This document shows positions 43,231 to 52,172 of a DNA stretch of 60,162 bases, in pieces (positions within the stretch are counted from its first letter, which is position 1; every line of letters begins with the position of its first letter). The notes under the pieces are model-generated. The model made no database searches, was not told the DNA's origin, and worked only from the letters and a program-made list of their open reading frames with translations. The translations under genes were made by a program, and so were the position numbers. Source of the stretch: Acidimicrobiia bacterium (lineage in GTDB: Bacteria; Actinomycetota; Acidimicrobiia; Spongiisociales; Spongiisociaceae); NCBI GenBank assembly GCA_021296345.1, contig JAGWAN010000019.1, positions 1 through 60,162 on the forward strand, read 5' to 3'.

Positions 43231-44362
43231 GGTCGGCGTCGTAGCCCTCGGCCAGAAAACCCGACCGGGGTGCCCTGGGACCGAGGGTGGCAGGGCCGTT
43301 GGCGGTGGCCGCCTCGATCGCCTGGAGAGGTGACATGCCGGCCTTGACCAGCGCGGCGAGTTCCATTCCGTTGGTGCCCCACAATGCACCGCTGACCATG
43401 ATGTCGGCGCCGGTGGCGATGGGAATCCCCGAGGAGATGGCGAGTCGCATCGCAGCGGCGTGGGTCCGTTCCACCTTGGCCTGAGCCTGCCAGGCCCAGT
43501 CAGGGATCTGGCCCTCGAGCGACACCAGATACTCGACGGCATGTCGGGTCGGCACCGCCATCGTCCCCATCTCCAGCATCAACTCGGCCGTCTCGTGGTC
43601 GAGGGTGCTGCAGTGCTCGATAGTGGTGACGCCCGCCCGGGTTGCGGCCGCCACGCCCGCGAGCCCGTGGCAGTGAGCGCCCACCGCCAAGCCCGCCATG
43701 GTCGCCTCCTCGACAATGGCCCGCAGTTCCTTGTTGTTGAACTGCCGGTGGTCGGGGTGATCGAAGTGGCTCATCGTTCCGCCGGTGGCGTTGATCTTGA
43801 TGACCTTGGCGCCCACGCGGATCTGGCGGCGGACGGCCTTGATGCATTCCTCGACCCCGTCGCACACGGCCACCCAACCCACTCCCGATGCGGCCAGGTC
43901 GTCCCGCCAGGACTCCGGCATCCAGTGGATGTCGCTATGTCCTGCGGTGGGACCGAGGGCCGATCCCGCCCCGTAGATGGTCGGCCCGGCCAGCGTTCCC
44001 TCGTCGACCAGCCGGCCCAGGTGGACACCGATGCCCCCCATCTCCCGGGTGCTGGTGAAACCTGCCATCAGGAGGGTGTGGGCATCGCGGGCGGCCCGGA
44101 CCGCCAGCATCGGCAGCGGGGTAGTGGCCAGTTGCGTGAGATCGGCCGACTCCGTTCCGAAGAAATGGGAGTGGCAGTCCCACATCCCCGGCATCACCAC
44201 CGGGACCTGATGGATCTCAGCGCCGGGAGTTTCGGGAGCGTTCCCGGTGGTGCCGGCATAAGTGATCGTGTCGCCATCAATCACCACACACCCGCCGGAG
44301 ACGGGATCGCCCCGTCCCGGGATCAGCAGCTTTGCCTCGATGCGTGCCGAACGGATGGTCAT
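43100..44362 (-). CDS. Amidohydrolase family protein (prolidase/imidazolonepropionase-like)
   Basis: A 420-residue metal-dependent hydrolase. VMPGMWDCHSHFFG gives the HxH metal ligands, AKVIKINATGGTMS the carboxylated Lys, VGAHCHGLAGVAAA and VTTIEHCSTLD the later His residues, and PIATGADIMVSG the final Asp. The pattern is of the Xaa-Pro dipeptidase/aryldialkylphosphatase-like amidohydrolases; the substrate is unknown. It is convergent with the ACMSD-like gene and 72 nt downstream of the glutamine-synthetase-like gene on the same strand. Confidence 0.87.
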   Translation of the reverse strand: MTIRSARIEAKLLIPGRGDPVSGGCVVIDGDTITYAGTTGNAPETPGAEIHQVPVVMPGMWDCHSHFFGTESADLTQLATTPLPMLAVRAARDAHTLLMAGFTSTREMGGIGVHLGRLVDEGTLAGPTIYGAGSALGPTAGHSDIHWMPESWRDDLAASGVGWVAVCDGVEECIKAVRRQIRVGAKVIKINATGGTMSHFDHPDHRQFNNKELRAIVEEATMAGLAVGAHCHGLAGVAAATRAGVTTIEHCSTLDHETAELMLEMGTMAVPTRHAVEYLVSLEGQIPDWAWQAQAKVERTHAAAMRLAISSGIPIATGADIMVSGALWGTNGMELAALVKAGMSPLQAIEAATANGPATLGPRAPRSGFLAEGYDADLIAVASNPLDDIAVLGDSSQVTMVWKGGRLVKSPGSIPPPDAR

Positions 44363-44434
44363 GGGACTTCCCGGTCGATCACGTGGTCGCGGTCGACGAA
44401 CGGATGTACTGCGCCCGCCCGTCCCCAGCGACCT

Positions 44435-45802
44435 CTAGTAGAGCTCCAGGTACTCGTTGGTCTCCCAGGCGCTGATCTCGTCCGTACGTTGCGAGTCCGG
44501 GTCCTCGTTCTCCTCCGCGGCATACCGGCCCAGCTCGTAGCGGCGCACAGCCAGGAACGCATCCTTGAACTCCTGGCCGAAGAACTCGGTGGTGGCAGCG
44601 CTGGCCTCGAAGTGATCCAGCGCCTCGGCGAGGGTGGCGGGCAGCTTCTCGAGCGTCTCGTCCTCTTCCGCCGGTATGCCCTTGCGGGAAGGCGCCGGGG
44701 GCTCCAACCCCTTTTCGATTCCGTCCAGGCCGGCGGCCAGGATGGCGGCGCTGGCCAGGTAGGGGTTCATCAAGGCGCTGGGGGAGCGGGTCTCGATCCG
44801 GGTCGCGTCGGGACCGGCCGCCTTCACGCGCAGCAGAGCCGACCGATCCTCCAATCCCCAGGAGATGTTGGTGGGGCTGAAGGTGTGGGTGCGGCAGCGG
44901 CGGCGGCGGCAGTTGATCGTGGGGGCCAGGAGGGCGTCGATGGCGTTGGCGTGGGTGATCAGTCCGGCCACGAACCGGAGGCCCACCTCGCTAAGACCCT
45001 GGGGATGGGACTCGTCGGCCATGACGTTCTGGCCGGTGCCCTTGTCCACCAGCGACATGTGGATATGGCATCCGTTCCCGGCGTGTCCGGCCCACGGCTT
45101 GGTCATGAAGGTGGCCAGGTAGCCGTCCTGGTGGCCGATTTGCTTGACGCCGTTCTTGAACGTGAACGCCTTGTCGGGACCGTCCATGCCGCGGCCGGGG
45201 GTGAAGTTGATCTCCCATTGCGACCCGGCGTACTCGCAGTTGGAGGTGACGATGTCGATACCCACGCCGGGCATCAGATCCACGATCCTGTTGATGGTCG
45301 GGACCCATTCGTTGCGGACCACGTTGAAGATGTGGTAGCCCTCGAACAGGCGCTCGTGGGTTTCGCCGTCGAGGAGGTAGAACTCGAATTCGCATCCGGT
45401 CATCGGTTCGAATCCCATGCCGGCGGCCTTCTTGAGTACCCGCCGGTAGACAGCCCGTGGAGTGGCCTCCAGGGTCTGGTCGTCGTACCAACGCGCATCG
45501 CAGATCAGCCGGGCCGTATCGGGGGCCCAGGGCACGATCGCAGCTGTGGCAGGGTCGGGGAACAGGAGTTGGTCCCCGTAGCCCACCTCCTCGTTGTACA
45601 GGCTTCCGGGCACGACATCGGAGCGGGTGTCGAGTACCGCGGCACCCCCGTACATGTTGAGGCCTTTGAGCGCGAAGCTGCGGGCGGCCTTGAGCGGGAC
45701 GACCTTGGCGCGGGAAGTCCCGTGCAGGTCCGGTAGCTCGAACCGCACCCGCTTGATTCCCTGTGACTCCCAGTCGTCGAAGATTTGGTCGAACCCGGAC
45801 AC
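44435..45802 (-). CDS. Glutamine-synthetase-like ligase (possible gamma-glutamyl-amine synthetase)
   Basis: A 455-residue GlnA-fold enzyme. ELPDLHGTSRAKVVP, GCEFEFYLLDGETHERLF (metal Glu), GNGCHIHMSLVDK (His of the active site), FSPTNISWGLEDRSALLRV and ETRSPSALMNPYLASAAILA are family motifs. It lacks features that would mark it as the main nitrogen-assimilating enzyme and resembles the gamma-glutamyl-amine/polyamine ligase branch. A short Arg-rich run (NCRRRRCRTH) replaces the usual sequence before HTFSP. GTG start with GAGGAGG 8 nt upstream. Divergent from an aminotransferase, as in PuuA-like pathways. Confidence 0.87.
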   Translation of the reverse strand: MSGFDQIFDDWESQGIKRVRFELPDLHGTSRAKVVPLKAARSFALKGLNMYGGAAVLDTRSDVVPGSLYNEEVGYGDQLLFPDPATAAIVPWAPDTARLICDARWYDDQTLEATPRAVYRRVLKKAAGMGFEPMTGCEFEFYLLDGETHERLFEGYHIFNVVRNEWVPTINRIVDLMPGVGIDIVTSNCEYAGSQWEINFTPGRGMDGPDKAFTFKNGVKQIGHQDGYLATFMTKPWAGHAGNGCHIHMSLVDKGTGQNVMADESHPQGLSEVGLRFVAGLITHANAIDALLAPTINCRRRRCRTHTFSPTNISWGLEDRSALLRVKAAGPDATRIETRSPSALMNPYLASAAILAAGLDGIEKGLEPPAPSRKGIPAEEDETLEKLPATLAEALDHFEASAATTEFFGQEFKDAFLAVRRYELGRYAAEENEDPDSQRTDEISAWETNEYLELY

Positions 45803-45866
45803 CTTCGGAACCTCCTCGGCCGGCCTTCGCTCAAGGAATGGCGGAGGCCTTCGTCGTTCAGCGCCG

Positions 45867-45872
45867 ATTATA
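45867..45872 (-). promoter_or_regulatory. Perfect -10 box upstream of the glutamine-synthetase-like gene
   Basis: On the minus strand TATAAT (45872-45867), about 65 nt upstream of the GTG start. No matching -35 hexamer at standard spacing was found. The leader would be about 60 nt and contains the GAGGAGG ribosome site. Confidence 0.5.
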
Positions 45873-45939
45873 CGTAGGCGGGCAATCCTCGGTCGCAGGC
45901 CCTATCCATCGAGCCATCGCCGGCGGATCCCACAACAGG

Positions 45940-45945
45940 TATAGT
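45940..45945 (+). promoter_or_regulatory. -10 box of the aminotransferase gene, apparently leaderless
   Basis: TATAGT at 45940-45945 ends 6 nt before GTG 45952, too close for a leader, so translation probably starts at the transcript 5' end. It lies back to back with the TATAAT of the divergent gene. Confidence 0.5.
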
Positions 45946-45951
45946 CGCCAG

Positions 45952-47298
45952 GTGGTGGCATCACATCCCCGCGAATCGGCGGTCTTCTACCGCGTTCCAG
46001 ACGACGAGTACCCGACGATGGTCCGCGCCTCCGGGTCCCGCCTGTGGGACTCCTCCGGCAAGCAGTACCTGGACCTGTCCAGCGGCATCTCGGCCACTGC
46101 GGGAATAGGGCAGGGCCGGCCGGAGATCGCCGAGGCGATGGCTGCCCAGGCGCGTACCCTGACCTTCGTCCACAACTCCCGGGTCACCAACGACCAGCAG
46201 GAGCTGCTGGCGGCCCGGCTCGCCGGGCTGGCCCCGGAAGGGGTGGGCAAGGTGATGTTCACCTCCGGCGGATCCGAGGCCAACGAGCTGTCCATCCGCA
46301 TAGCTCGCCAGTACCACCTGGCCCGGGGTGAATGGGAGCGGACCAGGATCGTGACCCTCTCGCCGAGCTATCACGGCGCCACGGTGGGGGCGCTGTCGAT
46401 GACCGGCCGCTGGGATATCAACCGGGCCTACGACCCGCACCTCATGCATACCGTCAAGGTGCCGGCGCCGGTCAACTTCCGTGGACCGTTCACCGGACTT
46501 GAGGGGGAGGCGCTGGCGGAGCGTGCCGCAGCGGCCGTGGACGCCGCCATCGAGGCGACCGGGCCCCATACGGTTTCGGCTGTCATGGTCGAGCCGGTAT
46601 CCCCCTCGGCCGGTATGGCGGTGCCTCCCGCCTCGTACTGGCAGAAGGTGCGCGACATCTGCGATCGTTACGGGATCCTGCTGATCACCGACGAGATCGT
46701 GACCGGGGCCGGGCGCAGCGGTGAGTTCCTGGCCATGGAGCACTTCGGGGTGGTGGCCGACCTCTGCAACCTGGCTAAGGGGCTAAGCGGTGGTTACGTG
46801 CCCCTCGGAGCGACCCTCGTACGGACCGGGATCGTCGATGAGATAGCGGTCCAGAGCCGCCGGCTGGCCGAGGTCCACACCTTCAGCGGCGCTCCGATCT
46901 CCTGTGCGGTGGGCGTGGCGGTGCTGGAGGTCGTCGTCCGGGAAGGTCTGGTCGAACAGGCCGCCAAACGGGGGGTCTTCCTCCGTTCCCTGCTGGAGGA
47001 CGAATTGGGCCATCTGCCCTTTGTCGGCGAGATTCGCGGCATCGGCCTCATGCAGATGGTCGAGTACGTGCGGTCGCGCGACGGCCGTGAGAAATTCCCC
47101 CCCGAGTCGGACGTGGCCGCATCCCTGACTGCTGCCATGTACGAGCGCGGGGTGGTGCTGAACACCCTCGGCTCGCAAAGCGCCCTGGTGGGGGACTGCA
47201 CGGTCTTCTTCCCGGCATTGACCATCGGCGAAACGGACCTGGAGCACGGGGTGCGAGCACTGCGCGAGGTGCTGGAGGATCAGCATGGCCGGTGGTGA
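45952..47298 (+). CDS. Class III PLP-dependent aminotransferase
   Basis: A 448-residue enzyme of the class III aminotransferase family. LWDSSGKQYLDLSSGISAT is the N-terminal signature, MFTSGGSEANELSIRIARQY the PLP phosphate loop, ILLITDEIVTGAGRSGEF the cofactor Asp, and NLAKGLSGGYVPLGATLV the catalytic Lys. Members transfer amino groups from omega-amines, diamines or amino acids. Starts at GTG 45952 or 45955, set by the -10 box. Its end overlaps the next gene by 14 nt. Confidence 0.93.
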   Translation: MVASHPRESAVFYRVPDDEYPTMVRASGSRLWDSSGKQYLDLSSGISATAGIGQGRPEIAEAMAAQARTLTFVHNSRVTNDQQELLAARLAGLAPEGVGKVMFTSGGSEANELSIRIARQYHLARGEWERTRIVTLSPSYHGATVGALSMTGRWDINRAYDPHLMHTVKVPAPVNFRGPFTGLEGEALAERAAAAVDAAIEATGPHTVSAVMVEPVSPSAGMAVPPASYWQKVRDICDRYGILLITDEIVTGAGRSGEFLAMEHFGVVADLCNLAKGLSGGYVPLGATLVRTGIVDEIAVQSRRLAEVHTFSGAPISCAVGVAVLEVVVREGLVEQAAKRGVFLRSLLEDELGHLPFVGEIRGIGLMQMVEYVRSRDGREKFPPESDVAASLTAAMYERGVVLNTLGSQSALVGDCTVFFPALTIGETDLEHGVRALREVLEDQHGRW

Positions 47299-48259
47299 GA
47301 TCACCCTTGAGCGGATCGTGGACGCTTACGAGCGGATGGCGCCGCCCGTCCGGGTCACGCCGATCCTCCCGGTGGCCCGGTCCTCGGCCGAGGTGGGCAG
47401 GGAGCGCCTGTTCCTGAAGGCCGAGCACCTGCAGGTCACCGGGTCCTACAAAGCCCGGGCCGCATTCCACATCCTCCGTTCCCTCGATGAAGAAGGCCGC
47501 CGCAAGGGCATCGTCATGTCCTCATCAGGGAACTTCGCCCAGGCCTTCGCCTATGCCGGTCCGGTGGTCGGATCGCCGGTGGCAATCGTCATGCCCGACT
47601 ACACGGCGGACGTGAAGGTGCAGTCAACCAGGGACTACGGAGCCCAGGTTGTCATCTGTCCGACCTTCGCCGACCGGGACCCCACCGTGGAGCGCGTGGC
47701 GGAGGAGCAGGGGATGATTGCTCTCCAATCGTTCGAGCATCCAGAGGTGCCGATCGGCCATTCCGGCATCGGCCTGGAGATCCTCGAACAGGTTCCCGAT
47801 GTCGAGACCGTCCTCATACCCATCTCCAGTGGCGGCCTGGCCGCCGGGATCGCGATGGCGATCAAGGAGAACCGCGCGGACGTGGAGGTGCTCGGTGTCC
47901 AGCCGGAGGGCGGCAACGCCGCCTACCTGTCATGGCAGGCCGGGGAAGTCCGAACCATCGAGAACTGGGACTCGATGGCGGATGCCCTTTCGGGCCGGCG
48001 GCCGGGAGAACTCCCCTTCCGTTACCTCCAGAGGTACCTCGACGACATCCTCCTGGTCAGCGAGGAGGCCATCGCCGAGTCGGTGAGGACGATCCTGTTC
48101 CGCACCAAGACGTTGGCCGAGCCCGGTGGGGCGACCGCGGCGGCGGCCTTCCTCGACGGCAAGGTCGACAACGACCGGGTGACCGTGGCCATCGCGTCCG
48201 GCGGCAACATCCAGCCCTCGGTCCTCGACACAATCCTGGCCGGGGCCACCGGGAGCTGA
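47285..48259 (+). CDS. Threonine-dehydratase-like PLP enzyme (serine/threonine dehydratase family)
   Basis: A 324-residue fold-type II PLP enzyme. FLKAEHLQVTGSYKARAAFH contains the cofactor Lys in the GSYKAR motif, SSSGNFAQAFAYAGPVVG the substrate loop, PISSGGLAAGIAMAI the phosphate-binding loop, and IASGGNIQPSVL the C-terminal element. There is no ACT regulatory domain, so it is a catabolic or special-purpose dehydratase. It overlaps the aminotransferase and is 1 nt before the aspartate-dehydrogenase-like gene. Dehydration of hydroxyaspartate to iminosuccinate is one possible role. Confidence 0.9.
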   Translation: MAGGEITLERIVDAYERMAPPVRVTPILPVARSSAEVGRERLFLKAEHLQVTGSYKARAAFHILRSLDEEGRRKGIVMSSSGNFAQAFAYAGPVVGSPVAIVMPDYTADVKVQSTRDYGAQVVICPTFADRDPTVERVAEEQGMIALQSFEHPEVPIGHSGIGLEILEQVPDVETVLIPISSGGLAAGIAMAIKENRADVEVLGVQPEGGNAAYLSWQAGEVRTIENWDSMADALSGRRPGELPFRYLQRYLDDILLVSEEAIAESVRTILFRTKTLAEPGGATAAAAFLDGKVDNDRVTVAIASGGNIQPSVLDTILAGATGS

Positions 48260-48260
48260 A

Positions 48261-49082
48261 TTGGGTGGCGGGACGCAGGAATTGAGCGGGTCACGACCCC
48301 GCATCGGGATCGTCGGGTTCGGCCTGATCGGCTCCTACGTGTACCGCCAGATCAGCACCCGACCCGAGTTGGGGCTCGACGTGGCGTTCGTCCACAACCG
48401 CAGTCCGGAGAAGGTGGCCCACCTGCCCCCGGAGCTGGTTCTGGACGATCTTGGGGACTTCGCCCGGCGCCGGCCCGACCTGGTGGTCGAGTTGGCCCAT
48501 GCGTCCGTCACGGCAGCCCACGGCGCCGCGTTCCTCCGCCACACCGACTACATGCCCCTCTCGCTCACAGCCCTGGCCGACGCGGAGCTGGAACGGGAGC
48601 TACTGGACACTGCCGAGGCCGCCGGCACCCGGCTCTACGTACCCCACGGGGCCGTGGTGGGATTGGAGGCGATCGGGGAGGGCCGGGACCAGTGGGACGA
48701 AGTCACCATGGTGATGCGCAAGAGCCCGACCAGCATCGACTTCAGCGAGCATCCGACCCTCACCGGTGAGGGAATCACGGGAGACACGGTGATCTACGAC
48801 GGTCCCACCAGGGGCATCTGCCCGCTGTTTCCCCGCAACGTCAACTCCCACGCCGCTCTGGCCTTGGGGGGAATCGGGTTCGACCGGACTAGGTCGGTAC
48901 TGATAGCGGTGACGGGCTCTCACACGTCCGATATCGAGATCACCGCCCGCGGCGAGGCCGCCGATCTGACGATCAGGCGGGTCAGTCCCATGAAAGGGGT
49001 GAGCGGCATGTTCACCCTGATCTCAGCTCTGGGTAGCGTGGTACGCGCCAAGAGCCCGGGGGCAGGCCTGCAGATCTGCTGA
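48261..49082 (+). CDS. L-aspartate dehydrogenase-like protein
   Basis: A 273-residue protein with a Rossmann N-terminus (RIGIVGFGLIGSYVYRQIS) and the aspartate-dehydrogenase pattern LTALADAELERELLDTAEAA then YVPHGAVVGLEAI and FPRNVNSHAALALGGIGF. This family reduces iminosuccinate or oxidises aspartate with NAD(P). The usual P-S-G is P-H-G here. The TTG start directly follows the dehydratase stop, implying that the two gene products act in sequence. Confidence 0.85.
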   Translation: MGGGTQELSGSRPRIGIVGFGLIGSYVYRQISTRPELGLDVAFVHNRSPEKVAHLPPELVLDDLGDFARRRPDLVVELAHASVTAAHGAAFLRHTDYMPLSLTALADAELERELLDTAEAAGTRLYVPHGAVVGLEAIGEGRDQWDEVTMVMRKSPTSIDFSEHPTLTGEGITGDTVIYDGPTRGICPLFPRNVNSHAALALGGIGFDRTRSVLIAVTGSHTSDIEITARGEAADLTIRRVSPMKGVSGMFTLISALGSVVRAKSPGAGLQIC

Positions 49083-49106
49083 TGCTGGTCCGCGGCGGGT
49101 GGCTTA

Positions 49107-49907
49107 CTAGCCCTCGTACCAGCCTACGCATCCGGGATACACGTGACCGCGCGCCGGAATCATGCGGTGGGGGAACCACTCGGACGGCTGGTCGGTGTAG
49201 GTACAACGCCCGCTGAAGTAGATCGTGACCAGCCCGCGCCGCGAGTGGTCCGAGACGTTCGGTCCGCTCCTGTGGATGATCTCGCAGTGGTGGATACACG
49301 CGTCGCCCGCCTTCAACTCCACCACTTCGAAGTCGAGTTGGTCGGGGTCCAGGTCCGGGACCGCCCCACCGAACAGGGCGTCCTTGCTGAAATCCCGGTC
49401 ATGCTGGAGGACTTGACGGTGGCTACCGGGCACGAACTGGGTGCACCCCCGTTCCATGGTGGAGTCGTCGAGCGCCAACCACACCGAGAGCTTGCCCTTC
49501 CCGGACCAGAAGACATCCCAATACGCGTTGTCCTGGTGGGCAGGGGCGCCGCTCCCGCCGGGAGGCTTGAGAAAGGTCTGGTCGGTGTAGTAGACGATGT
49601 CCGGGCCGATCAGATCCTCCACCACGTCGAGCGTCCTGGGCCGCAATGTGTAGGTCTCGAGGAGCTCGCGGCTGGCGTGGGCGGCATGCATCAGGGCACG
49701 GAACTTCTCCGTTCTGGGAATATCGGTCCGGTCCGCGAGCGCGGGGTCGATATCGATGAGCGTGTTCCCGTGGGGTGGGTCTTGTTCGACTAGGCCCTCC
49801 ATGATCCCACGGATGCCGGCGAGTTCGTCGGCGTCCACGAAGTTCTCGACCTTCAGGAACCCGTTACGTTCCCAGGCGCCGATCTGCTCTACTGCGAGTG
49901 CCTTCAT
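49107..49907 (-). CDS. Phytanoyl-CoA dioxygenase family oxygenase
   Basis: A 266-residue Fe(II)/2-oxoglutarate-dependent oxygenase. GAPAHQDNAYWDVFW holds the HxD iron ligands, CTQFVPGSHR is typical, and DACIHHCEIIHRSGPNVSDHSRR holds the distal His and the 2-oxoglutarate Arg. Such enzymes hydroxylate small molecules, including ectoine, trimethylamine-like compounds and amino acids. GGGAGGA upstream of the ATG is a good ribosome site. The substrate is not known. Confidence 0.92.
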   Translation of the reverse strand: MKALAVEQIGAWERNGFLKVENFVDADELAGIRGIMEGLVEQDPPHGNTLIDIDPALADRTDIPRTEKFRALMHAAHASRELLETYTLRPRTLDVVEDLIGPDIVYYTDQTFLKPPGGSGAPAHQDNAYWDVFWSGKGKLSVWLALDDSTMERGCTQFVPGSHRQVLQHDRDFSKDALFGGAVPDLDPDQLDFEVVELKAGDACIHHCEIIHRSGPNVSDHSRRGLVTIYFSGRCTYTDQPSEWFPHRMIPARGHVYPGCVGWYEG

Positions 49908-50101
49908 GCTCGTCGAGTCCTCCCAGCCTGCCAGTCGTACTCTATCAACGGGCAGTTGCGGGTATGTCCGTGCCGCTTCACGGATCGGCGATCTGCGCGC
50001 ACGGGTGCGCTCCCGGCCGGCCGGATCCGCCGGTTCCTGGATGCGCTTGCCGGGTTGCCCTGTCCCGCCGGGCGCGATGGTTCTGCGTCTAGCCTGGTCC
50101 G

Positions 50102-51253
50102 ATGCGCACCGATCCCCACCGGCTGCCGAAACTGGTGCTATTCGTCTTCATCGGCGCCCAGGCAATGGGGATCGGGGTGATCATCTCCCTGCTTGCCGAG
50201 ATACAGGACAAGTTCGGGTTTCCCACCTGGTCTCTGGGGATGATCGCCGGCACATCGTTCGTGTTCACGCTGTTTGCCCATCTGTGGCTGGCGTCGTACG
50301 CCGACCGGGGTTGGGAACGCCGGATGATCACCGTCGGAGGGATCCTGGTCGCTCTCGCCCTGTTGTGGATGGTGATCGCCTCGGCCCTCTGGCACTGGGT
50401 GGCCGCTCGGGCGTTGCTCGGTTTCGCCGAGGGGGTTTGCGTGGTGGCGGGTCGCCGGGTGATGCTGAGTTGGGATCCGGACCGGCAGGGCAAGGCGCTT
50501 GCTTCGCTGACGATGGCGCTGATGATCGGGTTTCTCCTCGGTCCTCCGGTGGCCGGCTTTCTCCACGAGATGCACCGCGGTCTTCCCTTCCTCCTCCCGG
50601 CGTCGGTGGAGGTGCTGATACTCCCGTTCCTGGTGATGGTCAGGCCCGGTGAGTACGGGCGCTCCTCCGTGCGGATGAAGCGTCGCCGGCTGGCCATGAT
50701 CCCGGGCCTTGCCCCCGGTCTGTTCCAGGCTGCCTCGCCCTGGCTGATGATCGGCATGCTCGACGCCCTGTGGGCCCGTTACATGACCGATCTGGGCGCC
50801 GGGCCCGTAGCGATCGGGGTCGGGTTCTTGGCGTTGGCCCTGCCGAGCGTCTTCGTCACCCCTCTTAGCGGCCGGATGGCGGACCGCATGAACCCGATCC
50901 GGTTGGCCCTCGTGGGCGCCGCGGTCGAGATCCCGTTCGTCGCCGCGTTCGGGTTTGTGACGGGAATACCCGCGTTGCTGGTGGTGGGCACCCTGCACTC
51001 GAGCTCCTGGTCCTTCGTGACGCCGCCCGGCCAAGCGGCGGTAGCCAAGGTGGCTCCTCGGGGTCAGGCCGCAGAGGCCCAGGGCCTCGTCGAGTCCTGC
51101 GGTCTGGTGCTGGCTTCCGTCGGGGCTCTCGTCGGGCCTCCTATATACGACGCCGCCGGTCCTGCCGTCCTTTTCTGCGGGGCGGCCGCGGCGCTGGCAA
51201 TCACACCGTTGGCGGTACTGGCGAAGCGGGACAAATGGAGGAACGTCTTTTGA
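50102..51253 (+). CDS. MFS transporter
   Basis: A 383-residue integral membrane protein with about eleven or twelve hydrophobic segments and the typical Asp-Arg loop after helix 2 (SYADRGWERR). A second ADRMNPIR loop appears after the middle. Typical of drug/metabolite exporters or small-solute porters; substrate not inferable. TAGCCT lies 6 nt before the ATG, so it too may be leaderless. It lies about 195 nt from the divergent oxygenase gene. Confidence 0.9.
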   Translation: MRTDPHRLPKLVLFVFIGAQAMGIGVIISLLAEIQDKFGFPTWSLGMIAGTSFVFTLFAHLWLASYADRGWERRMITVGGILVALALLWMVIASALWHWVAARALLGFAEGVCVVAGRRVMLSWDPDRQGKALASLTMALMIGFLLGPPVAGFLHEMHRGLPFLLPASVEVLILPFLVMVRPGEYGRSSVRMKRRRLAMIPGLAPGLFQAASPWLMIGMLDALWARYMTDLGAGPVAIGVGFLALALPSVFVTPLSGRMADRMNPIRLALVGAAVEIPFVAAFGFVTGIPALLVVGTLHSSSWSFVTPPGQAAVAKVAPRGQAAEAQGLVESCGLVLASVGALVGPPIYDAAGPAVLFCGAAAALAITPLAVLAKRDKWRNVF

Positions 51254-51383
51254 CAGTGGCCGCGGCTCGGATGGGGCTCACGAGCTTCGACACTCCCCAG
51301 CCCCGACTGGCTACTGGACACCGGCCACAGACCAAGGGCCCCGATACCATCGACCGGATGGCCGAGCTGGCGGGAAGGAGTGG

Positions 51384-52172
51384 ATGGGCGTGACGGACCG
51401 AGAGGTGCTGGACCGGTTCGATCGGTCACTGGTGGAGACCTACCGCCAGACGATCCGCAACTGCGGCGGGGAGATCTGGGAGGCCAACGGGATGGTTTCG
51501 TGGGCCAGTGCTCTCCCCAATGCCTCGCCCGCATACGCCAACGGTGTGATGCGCACCACCCGGCTGATGTCTCCCCGGGAGGTCGTGGGCATTTCGGCGC
51601 GCTTCTTCGGCCTGAGGAATCACGGCTATACGCTCCTGGCGCGGTCGGACGACCGGGCGCTCTGGTCCGAGGTCGAACGGAACGGGAGGGAGATGGCATC
51701 CGAGCGCTCGGCCATGATCGCCATCGACGTACCTCCCGATCCCGGATCGGAGGACGGGGTGGAGGTGCGACCGGTCGAGGGCGCCTCCCGGATAGTCGAC
51801 TTCTGCGGTGTGGTGGCCTCGTCCCTGGGCTCGGCAGGGGAGACCGGGCCGGTGGTCGATCGGATCCTGAAACGGGTCGAGAACCTGAGGGGACCTGGGA
51901 GGGTGGGGATGATCGCGTACAAGGACGGCATGGCGGCATCCTGCGCCCTGATGGCCCTTGTGGAGGGTACGGCTCTGGTCGGATGGATCTGTACCAGGCC
52001 TGAATACCGCCGCCAAGGGCTGGCGACGGCCGTTGTGGGCGCCACCGCACGGGCCGGCTTCGAGAGGGACGCCGACCTCGCCGCGGTCCTGAGCCCGCCC
52101 GATCTGGTCCCGGTGCTGGATTCCCTCGGATTCGAGGAGGTCGGTCGCTACCGCGAGTACCTGCTCCCGTAG
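51384..52172 (+). CDS. GNAT-family N-acetyltransferase
   Basis: A 262-residue protein with a C-terminal GNAT fold: VGWICTRPEYRRQGLATAVV is the acetyl-CoA-binding strand-turn-helix with R/Q-x-x-G-x-A. The N-terminal half is less conserved. The acceptor is unknown. GGAAGGAG just before ATG 51384 decides the start. Confidence 0.85.
   Translation: MGVTDREVLDRFDRSLVETYRQTIRNCGGEIWEANGMVSWASALPNASPAYANGVMRTTRLMSPREVVGISARFFGLRNHGYTLLARSDDRALWSEVERNGREMASERSAMIAIDVPPDPGSEDGVEVRPVEGASRIVDFCGVVASSLGSAGETGPVVDRILKRVENLRGPGRVGMIAYKDGMAASCALMALVEGTALVGWICTRPEYRRQGLATAVVGATARAGFERDADLAAVLSPPDLVPVLDSLGFEEVGRYREYLLP

Noticed and set aside
43460..45736. A 758-residue open frame opposite the amidohydrolase and glutamine-synthetase-like genes
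   Set aside because: Antisense of two real genes on the minus strand, without family features.
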